64,000 nt of DNA from Triplophysa rosa (lineage: Eukaryota; Chordata; Actinopteri; Cypriniformes; Nemacheilidae). Location of the stretch: NCBI RefSeq assembly GCF_024868665.1, contig NC_079890.1, forward strand, positions 34,325,298 through 34,389,297, written 5' to 3'. A program made the position numbers and the translations under genes. Position 1 is the first letter of the stretch; every line of letters begins with the position of its first letter. This document shows, piece by piece, positions 24,283 through 35,900 of this stretch. The notes under the pieces were generated by a model that was not told the origin of the DNA, ran no database searches, and saw nothing but the letters and a program-made list of their open reading frames with translations.

Positions 24283-24825
24283 TACTGCAATCGTCAACAC
24301 ACACACACACACATTGCAAACACAAGACATGACATTGTTGCATCTGATCTGTTACACAAGTCAAAATAAATCTGGAAGCAGAGCTTTAAACAGCAAACTT
24401 CACTTGAAATGATATTTGATAAGACTCAATCAACTTCAATTAGTCAAAAACAGCCACTTCTAATTAGCCACGTGTTGCTTAGAATTGCCAGATCTTGCTT
24501 AATATGTTTTAATTACTCTTGTTCATGGATGCTCCCAAAGAGGAATTTCAATGTGACTGCTCTTGCACAGAATGCCATACCAGCAGAGAGTGAACTATTG
24601 GGATTCTGGGGCTGTCAAATTATGTGCATTACATTAATTGCAATTAGGATTCATACCAAATTAAAAATATGCGACATAGCATATCTTCTGATCTTTTTGT
24701 GCCTAATGGCGATTACTTGCCATTTAGTGTTACGTGAATTTTTGACAAAAATAATGGTCACACTTCATGTAAAATGAATACACCTCATACATAAAACGTG
24801 TTAATTTGAACATAAAAACAGGTAG
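24283..24825. other. Intergenic, short CA run near 24296-24312
   Basis: A small CA microsatellite, then unique-looking AT-rich sequence with an unsupported 122-codon ORF (24409-24777). Confidence 0.4.
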
Positions 24826-25180
24826 CACTTAACAATAACGTCTCATTTAGAAACATTAGTTTGTAAAAATTGGCAACTTTTTCAAGAGGTGGCTAATTTG
24901 TATGAATGTAAACAATGTGTAATAAACAAAAGCATACCATTATTAGAAAAACAATAAAGAATGTACATTAATACTAATTAGATACCCCGTATTTATGTTA
25001 GTTAACTGTAATTTAGCTTGACGTTAACGGATACAACATTTTATTTACATTATTACAGTATATCAGTAGAAGATTAGCTTAACGTGTACTAAGAATAATA
25101 AATTATTGTTGTTCATTGTTAAAGTTAACTAATGTAGTTAAATAACATTAACAAACGCAACCTTACCGCACATTGTAAGA
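24826..25180. mobile_element. TTACAATAAGG-type repeat, fuller copy
   Basis: The left edge GTAGCACTTAACAATAACGT and right edge CAACCTTACCGCACATTGTA are diverged inverted copies. The interior has repeated GTTAACT/AACATTAAC motifs. It is related to 18419-18570 and bounds the likely zfhx3 3' UTR. Confidence 0.55.
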
Positions 25181-26699
25181 ATTAGAGGACACAATAAACA
25201 AACATCTTGATACGACTGGGCTTTTATGCTCATACTTTTTAATGTATCACAATGAGCAAGAAACATACTTGATGAAATATTTTCAAAGGAGTATATTCAA
25301 TTACCATCTACAATCAACTTAACTAGGACAACAAGGTTTTTGTGACAAAAGTTTCTCTTTAAAAGTCTGAAGTTCCATGTGGTGTATGTATGTTAGTCTC
25401 CATGTAATTTGGTACAGTTTGGAAATCTTCATCATATAATTACAGTAACAAAAAGCTAACAAGACTACAGTATAGAAAAGACATCAAGAACAACATTTTT
25501 GGTTTAACTTGCTCTTTTTGTACATTGCAAGGCTGTAAGTTCTACCCTCGGATGGGCTACCTGGAGCCACAGAGCCGTGCTTGCGAGGCTCGGAGGAGGA
25601 ATAATTCAAGGAGAAACAAAAGAGAACCAAGAAATAAGGAAACACAAAAAGCTTCAAAAATGCTGTGGCACCAGGAGCCACAAAAGGAACAGGAAGCTCC
25701 AGTAGCAGTTCATCCTCGAAACTGGAGCAAATGGTTTTTCGTTTGGTTGCTTGTTAGTTTGGTTATTCATTTTGGTTGATTCGCTTTTTTGTGTTCGTCT
25801 GCTTCCTTAGGAATGACACCCAAGAGAATCCCCTCCCCTTGATCAGTAAAGTCATTCTTTATGGTTTGATGGAACTCCGCTCTCCGATCGGAGGAACCGC
25901 GGCGTGTCAGTCACTGAATCGGGCAGGAGGAAATGAAACGGGTAGCAACACTGTGAACTGGGAGACGACGTAAGCGAGTGTCCGTCCCTTTCAGAAGTGC
26001 AGAAAATGTCCAAGTAGATGCAGAACCAGAGAGAGACGAAAGGAGTCGAGCTTAAACCCAGATAGATTCCTCTCGGCGTCACGTATGTCCACTGGTCGTA
26101 GAGTCCACTCCCGTCGACATACAAAGTTAACGACTTGATATCCGGGCCGTGTTTACCCTGCCTTTGGCTCCCATGCCCAGTTTTGGTGTGCCGACAGCCT
26201 TCTTAGACATCTCAATGACATCTCTCGAGATTCCCAGAGTTCAGTTCTCTTTAATTTCCTTCTTTGACATTTCAAAGAAAAGTGTTGATGTCTTCTTTAA
26301 ATATATCTATATCTGTATACATGTTTATTTTCACAGTGGGCAAAACGATGACCTCTACAGCAAAACCTTTCGCAAAAATCAAGTATCCCAATGAGAGTCG
26401 ATGGATCTCTGCCACGTTTTGGATCAAGCACAATAAATATACACTCATCGGGGGCACCAACTGAACTTGTGTTTTTCTTTTCAACTGCATGAAGCTTTGG
26501 CCACATTCTTTTCTTTAAAATAATAACAACAGCTCAGTGCTTTCCTCTATCACCACATTACATGTTATTGTGTTGAGATTTTTCAAAATCTTCACAACTT
26601 TACAGCTTTGCAGTTCAATATTGTTTTGGTGCGGAACAAAAGTAAAAAATAGAATACCAAGTATAAAAACTCAGACTGATGCTGGCTCTTATGAAACGC

Positions 26700-26728
26700 A
26701 CGCACGCGCACACACACACACACACGCA
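26700..26728. repeat. CA microsatellite
   Basis: Short CA run with CG interruptions inside the probable 3' UTR. Confidence 0.75.
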
Positions 26729-28497
26729 TACAAAGTCCATGCTGGCTGAAACAACTGTGAGGAAATCTGCCCCACTCGAGAGCCCATAAAAAACCAGAAC
26801 ACTTTGGAAGCGAGAGATACAACCGTGTTGAGACGAACAGATATTGAAACATTGTAACACCATAAAGTGGCCAGAGAATGACAGGAAACAAGTAGGTGAG
26901 ATTTAAAGCTGGCATTAATTTAGAAATATAAAACAAAGGAAAATAAAATAAAATATACAGTTATAACCATAAACATATTATTTGAGACCAAAACAATGCA
27001 AAGCATTCAAAAATAAACTATACAATATTAGAATTCTTAAAAATAATTAGGTACAATATTAAAAATAACATTGATTGAGAGCAATGGCGGGCTTGCAGTT
27101 CAAATGAACCCAATTGTAAAAGCATGCACACCGAAGAACACCAAATCGAATTGTTCTGCAAGACGATGTGTGGAAATGTGTCACTAAAGCCAAATACGCT
27201 TGCTATACGTTTGTGCACCCCAAAAGCTTCTAGACTCGGTTTGGGAGGGGGAATAAAAAGCAACTGAATTCATGACTGGATGGGGACTGATTCCATTGCA
27301 ATTACTTGGAGTGAAGACGTCTTTGGACAAGAAGGCAGAATTCTACCTCATCACCATGCAAAACAAGGGACATCTAAAACAAATCTTGTTTTTCCCACTC
27401 TTACGATGCTTTGGAATGAAGATGCTCCTTACAGACCTGCAACACACATATATAATGCGTGAAAATGGATTTACACCCTGCAGAAGCCGAACTCCCTACG
27501 TTCGTTCTGAGACTCGTTACGATGCACGATGACATGAGACCAGTGAGATACGTAACTATCAAACAGGATGCAGTTTATGTACATTTTTGGTAACCACTAC
27601 GACTTTGCGATCTAGTTCAAGTGAGTAAAGTCCTTCAATGACTGCAGGGATTCGGTTTACTCTCAAAACATCATAATGGGAGCGAGGGAATCGAGAGGTG
27701 ATGTTCAGCAATCCATCATGGCAGAGTAACACAACGGCTTAGAGTCACCTTAGAAACGGGATAAAATACTCGAATTGAATAAAAACGAACAGTCCTTGCT
27801 TAAGAAACGAAAACTCGGGTGTAGTATTTGGAATGCACTGTTATTTTTACAAACATCAGAGATCACTGGCTTTTAAACATTGGTCTGTTCGAAAATGAAA
27901 CGAAAGCTAAAATGTCCTTTGGAACACAAATTCACAGTCTTCAAAAGTTCCGCTTTTGCAACAAGAAGGGAAAAAGATGTCACGAGGGCGGGAAAAGGGT
28001 TTATTGTTGGTTTCTTTCTTTTTTTCGTTCGTTCGTTAAAGCTTAGCCAAAAAGCAAAAGGAGCATGCATCTAGGTATTCTTCCTTTCCAAATCTACATT
28101 AGCAGCAAAACATATGTCCTCAAAGACCAGACCTTGTACATATTTTACAAAAAAGAAATCGAAACAAAAAATGGATTTCATGTGTGACAGAAAACTTCAA
28201 CAAAACCTCCATCTTACAAACTGCAATGGCTCTGTAACGGTGCTACTTCACAACGCAAGGACAGGGGCCCTTTGAGATTTTTGGTTTTCTTAGTATTTGA
28301 CGTAAAGCGGCACCTGTCTGCTCGCGAAGGAGCAAAAACGGCAACTCCGACGCGTACTTCTTTTATTTTAAAACTTTGTTTCCTTTCCTTAAAAACAGCA
28401 ACAAATTCTCAAGTATAAAGAAGCCTCTTCTCATCTTTATGCACCAATGGTGAAAGTGTTAAGTCTTTGGATTTTCTTTTCGTTTTAAAGCGTGAGA

Positions 28498-28517
28498 ATT
28501 ATTATTATTATTATTCT
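28498..28517. repeat. (TTA)n microsatellite
   Basis: Short ATT/TTA trinucleotide run inside the probable zfhx3 3' UTR. Confidence 0.8.
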
Positions 28518-29800
28518 TTTTCATTATCGTACATAACAAAACGTTGAAAAGAACAAAGCCTATAGCAGACTGCAGCCACACTACATGAGAACAAGTATCT
28601 GCTTTGTAGTGCTCAAATCCACAAAGGCAGGGGAGTACGGAAAACACAGACAGGGATAGAGAGAGTCAGACAGTGGTAAGTGCACTAAGGTAACAAAAAA
28701 AAAGAAAAAAGACAGCCCAGAATTCTCTTGGGTCTAACCACAGGTGAGAGATAGAGCCGGGAGAACGAAAACCAAGAAGCTGAGAATTTGACACAAACAG
28801 ATCGTTTCCTGCTCCTTATTCTAGTCTATTGGAATGACCAAGACAACATCAAATGAAGCGCCTTAAAGTTGGACGATACAAAAGCTAAATGTACACAAAG
28901 ATTTTCCAATCTACCATACTGTTTAAATTCATTTCCAATGCAACAATCTACTTAACACCAAAAATGTATATATCTATCATAAATACAGAAAGTTTTTTTC
29001 GTAAAAAAAATCTTTTTCCCCCACCAGTCTGCAATGCTTTTCGTGTCTGGGTAAAATGGGATCGGTAACTCTCCCGTAAAAAAAAAATTAAGGTGGTTTA
29101 AAACCAGCAATTCAGCTACTCATTGAATGCCCAGAAAACTTTGAGTTCGTATCATTTCTGAATACTTTCTGCCAATGAAATCATATAAAAACAGAAACGT
29201 CTATCATTTGTTTAGAACAAAATGAATAAAATAATGACTTTTTGTAACACAAAAAGGTTGTGAGCTGTTGACCTGAGAATAAAATAGACATTACATTACT
29301 TTTCTTTTCTTTAGCAAGCCATTGGTATTTGAATGGTTAGATAGCAAGAAAACTGTAAGACTATTCTCCCATACGCTACATACTGGTTTTATGTGACTGT
29401 GCTATTACAAGGAACAACTTGTCGACTCGTTCTTCGTATAGAGGGTCGTGGGGCCGTTAAAATAAGTTTGAGGCTGTTCCACCAGCTGCTGTGATCTCCT
29501 CTATTCATTTATATATATACTGCATATACGTATATATGTGTATCTATATATATTAAGAGTTGCAATAAACTAAAACCAGCATGTTGATATGGGAAAACAA
29601 TCCACTAACATTAAAATTTTTGGTTACAAGCTTTGGAATTGCAGTTAGTCTTTACACATCTTTTTCTGAAATTGGTTTGTATACTTTTAAACATTTTAAA
29701 CATTGCTGCTTTTTTGTTTTTGTTCTTTTTTTTCTCATGTTTTCTCTTTTGTCTTGTGTTTTTTTTTTCCTTTTTTCACATTGTTTGTCACTGAAAGCTG

Positions 29801-31491
29801 TTACAATCTGATGGAGTCCGATCCTACGCTAGCAAGGTTACTACTACAACTACTGCTGTCTTTGAGACAGCCAGGCTGTTGTGGCTCCTCTGCCGGCCTG
29901 CCCAGCCTGTCCGCTGACTTCTGACTGCTGTCAGAGTCAGACTCGTCGGTAAAGACGTCTGTTGGTATCGAGGTCTGGACCCCTGAGGTGCTCAATGAAC
30001 TTGAGGTAACCGTTGAAGGAGAGGAAACTGGAGCAAACGAAGACAACGAAGAAGAGGGGACGTGGGGCTTCCCAGCTAAAGCTCTGGAGAAAGGGGCCTG
30101 GGACCAGGGTTTGCCTGCAGCCGTCGTGTTGAGGGGGGAGGCCGTGAAGGTGGTGGGGGTGCATGAAGATGAGGACGGCGTGGTGGCTGACGTCGTTGGC
30201 GGAGGGGATGGGGTGTTGTTTGAGTGAGTGGCAGACTGCGAGGTAGATGCGGTGTTAGGACTGGGGAAGCAGGCTGAAGAGTGAGGTAATAAACTAGTAG
30301 CGTGCTCTTTGGCATTTCTGGATCTCTTGATTGTTCTGTGTTTGTGCAAGGCTGAATCCAGGTGTTGACTTAGCGCTTTGTCCCCTTCTAGAGTGGTCTC
30401 ACAGGCGAGGCAGTCGTAGAGGCCGCGCTCCGCCGCGTTCCCGCTGTTGGGGACCCGAAGCAACATCTCTTGCAGGTTTGCCACAGACTGACCGAAAAAG
30501 CAAATTGACTTGAGGTGGCTGATAGCCGCTTCCTCCTTGCTGAAGACAGCTTGACACTTGCGGCACGCCAGCCGGTATTGAACTTTGGGGACAATAAATT
30601 GGTCGAGAGGGGGGTCTGCACCTTTGTCGTCCACTTTGTGCTGCTCAGCGGCTGGGTTTTTGTGAGCGGAAGAGGTTTCAGCTGAGGAAGAGCTCTTCTG
30701 CTCCTCCGTTTTCGCCGGATCTTTGGCAGGGTCCTTACGATCCACCGAGTTCTGTGAGGGGGCTGCGGTTTGGCTTGCCTTGGGTTGCTGAATCTGCTGA
30801 AGCTGTCGCTGCTGCTGCTGAAGGGCCTCCTGCAAGCTCTGCTGATATTGCTGGTAATGCTGAAGCAAAGATCCCGGCGATAATCCCATCAGGGCCTGCG
30901 ATAAAGATGGGTTGTAGGGGAAAAGACTTTCCATGCCATACATGGGCTGAAGATATCCACCTGGTATCTGAGGGGCGTAATACGGAGAGAAGCCTGGCAT
31001 GAAGTAGGGCAGGAACTGGCTTGTTAGCAGAGCTGTTGGGTCGGAGGCTAATGCGGCCTGCAGAGCTTGAAGTTGGGCTGTATCGACCACGTACTCCATA
31101 CCGGGCGTTGGCATCGATGTGGCCGGAACAGCCGAGTCTTGTTTTTCTTTCTTGGCACTGGCAGCAGAAGTGGAGGGAGCAGGAGTTCCGCCAGCTGAGG
31201 ATGGGGTGGGAGGCTTTTCGGCCTTCTCCTTGGGTTTCTCTTTCTCTCTGGCCCTCTCGGAGTTGCGGCCTTTGTGGGAATCAGGGCGGGTGCACGGCTG
31301 CGTTGTCAAAGAGTTTGATGTAGATGTAGGGCTTGAGTGGGGAACAGACGTACTGGCCTGAGCTGGGCTGGGTGAAGCCAAGGAAGAGGATGAAGGGGTC
31401 TTGTTGGGTAAACCAGACGTAGGGAGACTAGGAGAGGGTACACTGGCACCAGGCATGTTCAGGAGGTTCGGAGGTTTGGGTGGGGTTAAAG
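29801..31491 (-). CDS. zfhx3: zfhx3 last coding exon (C-terminus and stop)
   Basis: Last exon of the giant zinc-finger/homeodomain transcription factor ZFHX3 (ATBF1), which acts in the nucleus in neuronal and muscle differentiation and in circadian control. It encodes 562 residues and a TAA stop at 29801-29803. The acceptor is a clean pyrimidine tract ending CAG just above 31491; two bases complete an alanine codon begun in the preceding exon. Visible parts are a Ser/Thr/Pro-rich start, a block rich in Tyr, Pro and Gln around [20 protein letters not shown], a short Gln-rich helix, then two atypical zinc fingers near 30560 (CRKCQAVF, with a final His-Cys pair) and 30400 (CLACETTL). A Ser/Thr-rich tail ends SVGSDSIRL, very close to the end of mammalian ZFHX3, which separates it from ZFHX4. 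It has no start of its own; the first Met near 31456 is internal. Confidence 0.95.
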
Positions 31492-31661
31492 CTGATAAGA
31501 AAAAAAATCACAAAAAAACATGATTAAGAAAGTTACAATATAGTTAACAGTAAGTAGTCTTTTATGCTTATGTATCTATCATTTATTAAAATGTATTTTT
31601 CTTGCTTAAAAAATGTATTTAACGTATTTATAAAATTACATTTATTTGTTTAAATATGAAC

Positions 31662-32885
31662 TAGTGGTGTCAAATCAATGAATTGGTATTAATTGATTAC
31701 AAAATAAATGTATATATTTAAGAAATATGAGTAATACAATTTACATAATGGATAAATACAAATATACATTTAAATTAGGGCTGTCAACGTTAACGCGTTA
31801 ACGCATGCGATTAATTTTTTCAAATTAACGCGTGAGAAAATATTTATCGCAATTAACGCAGCATCCGTTTGTTTTGACATCCTTTGTCTAGCGTTACATT
31901 ATGTAATCACGCTCTTATTCGTGTACAGGCTTTTAAACCACTTAAGCGCGATTTGAAACAGTTGCTTTGAGGCGTTCAATGAAGATAGAAAGCTTCTAAA
32001 CTGTGGGAAGCGGCAAAACGCAACGAGAGGTCCAGTCTGGTGTGTACAGTAACGGCTGCGTCAGTGAATCTCTGTCAGACAGCGCATCCGTGTTAAGTTC
32101 TCTTTCGTGCTTGAATGGATAAAACCACACAAGATTATGTCAGAAAGCCCGTTTTGTCTAGCATTTTCTTAAGCACAGACTTCAAAAGTGTAAAATAAAA
32201 TCTTAAATGAATGCAAAGAGTTGTGAAAATGGGAGTGCGGTGACGGTCAGATCTGCGTACTGAGACAGCTCTTAAAGGGGCCACGTTCTTAAACGTGCTG
32301 CTGTGACTCCTGTCACTAATGTTAATCAAAGAACAAAATAAAAGAAGAAATCAATGTGATTTTATAGCTTTAATGAGAATTCTTCGGCATTTAATTTATA
32401 ATTTAGCATTAAAGACTGTAAAGTGTCCTTCAATTTCCTACATGAGCTCTCAATTATACTGTTGAATGGCTATAATTAATGTTAAAATAATCAATTTAAT
32501 AGAGACATCAGTTACAATACTAATATCAAAATGTTAGCTTTCATAAAATGATGCTGTTAAAGAAATATGTTGTTTCTACATCAATTTGAAGATTAAATGT
32601 GAAATTATTAAAATGTAAAAGTATATTTTAAAATATAATTGTTGTGTGCGATTAATCGTGATTAATCACAGAAAAAATGTGTGATTAATCCGATTAATTT
32701 TTTAATCGATTGACAGCACTAATTTAAATATAAATGTATATATAGTTATGTAAATATTTTTTATACAAACACATGTATGTGTGTGCATACTGTATATACA
32801 TATAAACACACCACACATATACTGTATAAACACAAATATTTATTTTGGAATCGATTAATCACAATTAATCAGTTTGACAGCACTA
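31662..32885. mobile_element. Outer, older hAT-like element
   Basis: Left end TAGTGGTGTCAAATCAATGA and right end AGTTTGACAGCACTA are inverted copies. The 8-base flanks ATATGAAC and ATATAAAT match at six positions, a decayed target duplication. The interior is split by the related element at 31776-32721. Confidence 0.5.
31776..32721. mobile_element. hAT-type non-autonomous element with exact 8-base target duplication
   Basis: Left end TAGGGCTGTCAACGTTAACG and right end CGATTGACAGCACTA, inverted, with many GATTAATC motifs next to each end. ATTTAAAT is found at 31768-31775 and again at 32722-32729, a perfect 8-base duplication. The 946-base interior has no transposase ORF. Confidence 0.82.
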
Positions 32886-32945
32886 ATATAAATATCATTT
32901 AAGAAGCCTTAAACAGCCTATCAGAGGCATAATGAGATGACATAC

Positions 32946-35900
32946 CTGAGTTTGATGAGTTAAAGCCTGGTATGGATGGACCACCAACACCTGGCAGGAG
33001 AACAGGGGGAATCCCCTGTAGATTCGGGTAACCTGACTGAAGGTTCAAGGCTTGCAGAGCAGATGTGTCAAACATCCCTTGTTGCTGCATGGCTTGTTGT
33101 TGCGCTAGTCCCAGGACCTCATTGGCTTTCTTGATACGATCCATCTCTTGTTGAGCCATTAGCTGACGAACCGTCGCAGGGTCAAAGTACTCTTTCTCTT
33201 TATCGAGCTGGCTTCCAATGGTATCCTTTACCTTGGAGATGTGTTGCTGAGAGAATATGTGGTCCCGCACTGAGTGCCGAGCACTGTATTTAATACCACA
33301 CAGCGTGCACTCTGTCTTGGGTCCCTCATAAGATGTCTGGTTGATACCAAAGTGTTTGGCCATGCTGAGCTTAGCCTTCTTTTCCTTAGCACGAGCATTC
33401 TGAAACCAGACTTGAACAACTCTCTTTGGAAGTCCAATGTCATTGCCAAGTACCTCGCACTCTAGCATGGTGGGAGTCCTGTAATCATTAAAGCAAGACT
33501 TGAGCAACTTCAGCTGAAGATTAGACATCTGTGTACGGAAGCGCTTTTGACCAGGCCTGTCTCCACTATCGATGCTTCTACTTCCAGAAGCCCCTGGACT
33601 TGGTGAGCATGGGTCAGCCAGACTAGATGTTTCACTATAATCTATGATATTTTCATTTTCAAAGTCTTTTGTGTAGTAGCTTGTTGCGGGACTCACTAGT
33701 CCTGATGACATCTGCTCATCATTCTCAATAGAGGGGATTGCACCCCCAGATTTAGACAAATAGTCTCCACTATTGTGGCTGTGCTTTGCATCAGCACTGT
33801 CATTGTCAACATTTGCTTCATCACCTGTGGTAGTATCAGTGATGGCTGTGTTCACCGATGAACAATCATCATTATCGAGTTTATTTTGATCAAAGTTTGT
33901 GTTTACTGAGGAAATAGTTGGGCTTTCGAACTCTTCTCCCCCTTCAACTTTGATAGATGTTGGGCTCAGAAGAGCTCTAGGGGACAAGTCCATGTTTTTG
34001 CTCACAGGTGACAGCGATGAACATTGGGCATCATTGCTGGAATGGGGAAGATGAGAGTAGCTAGACATATCTAGAGGATCCATCTTCAACTGCATAACCT
34101 CTTGTTCAGGTAACATACCAGAAAGTGCCAGATTGTAACCAGCACGTTTAGCTTCATGCCAGTGGCGTGAACGAATGTGGGCCTCAAGAGCAGTTTTAGC
34201 CTTGAACAGGGCTCGACAAAATGGGCAACGCCGGTGGGCCTGAGCGGGACCGACAGCCCGAAATTGTCCTTTTCTTTCTCTAGCTCTTGTGTTTTGGAAC
34301 CATACCTGCACCACCCGTTTTTTAAGCCCCACCTCATGAGCAATGTGGTCAAGCATTTTACGAGTGGGATTAGAGTCAAGCAAATATTTCTGGTATAGAA
34401 TCTCTAGTTGCTCGGGTGTAATGGTGGTTCGGAGTCGCTTGTCTCGTTGTGGCTCCTCTCCACTGTTCATGCTATCACTTTCTCCTGGACTAGTTCCAGC
34501 CTTTTCCTCCAACTTCCTCTTTAAGGAGTTCATTGTGGATGTAGGAGTTGATGGAGAGGTGGCAGAGTTGCTGGACATTTGTGGTATTGCACTTGCAAGG
34601 AGCTGGCTAGTCAGCAGAGGATTACTAGGATCAAATAACATAAAGGACATGTCCATTGGGCGGTCTAAAAACTGAGGATGAATAAACTGATTTTGGACAC
34701 TCAGGAAATGAAGCTGCTGGTGTTCTTGCCAATGCTCAAATGAAGGAAAGGCAAGTTTGCACTGTTCGCACTGGTACGGGATCATTTGTTGGGCCAACTG
34801 CTGCTGGGAGGCAGATACTAAATGGGCATTAAGGGCCATTTGGGAACTCTGGGAGGTCTGACTTGTATGCGAAACAGAGGGACCACCACTATGCTGTTGC
34901 TGTTGAGAGAGGGAAGGTGAAGAACGTTTGGAATTCTTTGGGACTGTATGACTTTTCTCCTCTCTTTGCAGCCTCTGCTGCAGGCTCTCAGATGGATGAC
35001 TGGTTTCTTGTTTCAAAGATGGCTGCTCTTTTTGACCCAATGATGCTTCTGCAGAGTGTTTCGATTTCTCATCAAAAGAGTTTGATGTGTTAGCAGGTTT
35101 CGGCTCCTCGTTTTCATTGGATGTCATGTGAGAGAATGTAGAGGTGGAGGGAGGAAGAGGACACAGGCTTGATGATGAGGGCATTGGTGTCTGACCTGAT
35201 GACCCAGACGGTGTGTAGTATTCGTGTGAGAGATCAAGAGAGTCCTCATTTTGGCTATCATACTGTCCGTCTTCCTCTTCATCTTTGTAACAATGCTTCT
35301 TTTGGTGTTTAATAAGATCAAATATACGCTGGAAAACTAGGCTACACTTCTTGCACTGATAGTTTAAGTTGGTCGTGCGAATGTATCGATCATTGGACAA
35401 CTCTCGGCGATCGCCATCTTTCCCTCCATCTCCTTGGTTTTCATAGTTTTTGCGAGCTTTCTGTCTGGCATTTTGGAACCACACAACAATGACTCGTGTT
35501 GGTAGGCTCAGAAGATTGGACAATTGTTCAAATTCATCATCTTTAGGATAAGCATTAGCGTCAAAGAAATCTTGCAGTACCCTCAACTGGTAGTCTGTGA
35601 ACCTCGTTCTTGAAGACCTCTTATTTCCATATGATTCATGTTTTTGGGGCTCTGGTGAGGGTGGCTTTGAATCAATTTTGGTTTCTTCCAGAGTGGTAAT
35701 TGGAGGATTGTTGAAGTTATAAGGAGAGTCTTTGTTTCGCTGACGCTCTTTGAAAAGTGTGTTACGGAACCAGTGCTTGATGACTTTCTGAGGGAGTCCT
35801 GATTTATCTGCCATCTCCTTTATTTGTTCCTCATTTGGAGAGTTGTTGATGTCAAAATATTGGCGAAGCACCCTTAGCTGGTCATCTGTGATGCGGGTGC

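Larger units (their letters stand above)
25200..29800 (-). other. zfhx3: Probable long 3' UTR of zfhx3
   Basis: About 4.6 kb directly downstream of the zfhx3 stop codon. It lacks the fish MITEs common on either side and has no long open frame, which fits an untranslated region; mammalian ZFHX3 also has a 3' UTR of several kilobases. The end is uncertain. An ATTAAA signal on the minus strand near 25237 and AATAAA signals near 26325, 28006 and 28365 could all serve for polyadenylation. The left limit is set just above the repeat at 24826-25180. Short ORFs in this stretch on either strand look accidental. Confidence 0.5.
31492..32945 (-). other. zfhx3: Last zfhx3 intron, mostly transposon
   Basis: Phase-1 GT-AG intron of 1454 bases. 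About 84% of it lies between the ends of the elements at 31662-32885, leaving about 230 bases of intron outside them. Confidence 0.9.

Noticed and set aside
25484..26124. Two minus-strand ORFs of 65 and 90 codons in the presumed 3' UTR
   Set aside because: No domain or family resemblance, and they lie in UTR-like sequence; chance ORFs of this length are expected.
30076..31361. Several sense- and antisense-frame ORFs within the last zfhx3 exon
   Set aside because: They are other frames of a GC-rich coding exon whose own frame is clearly conserved.
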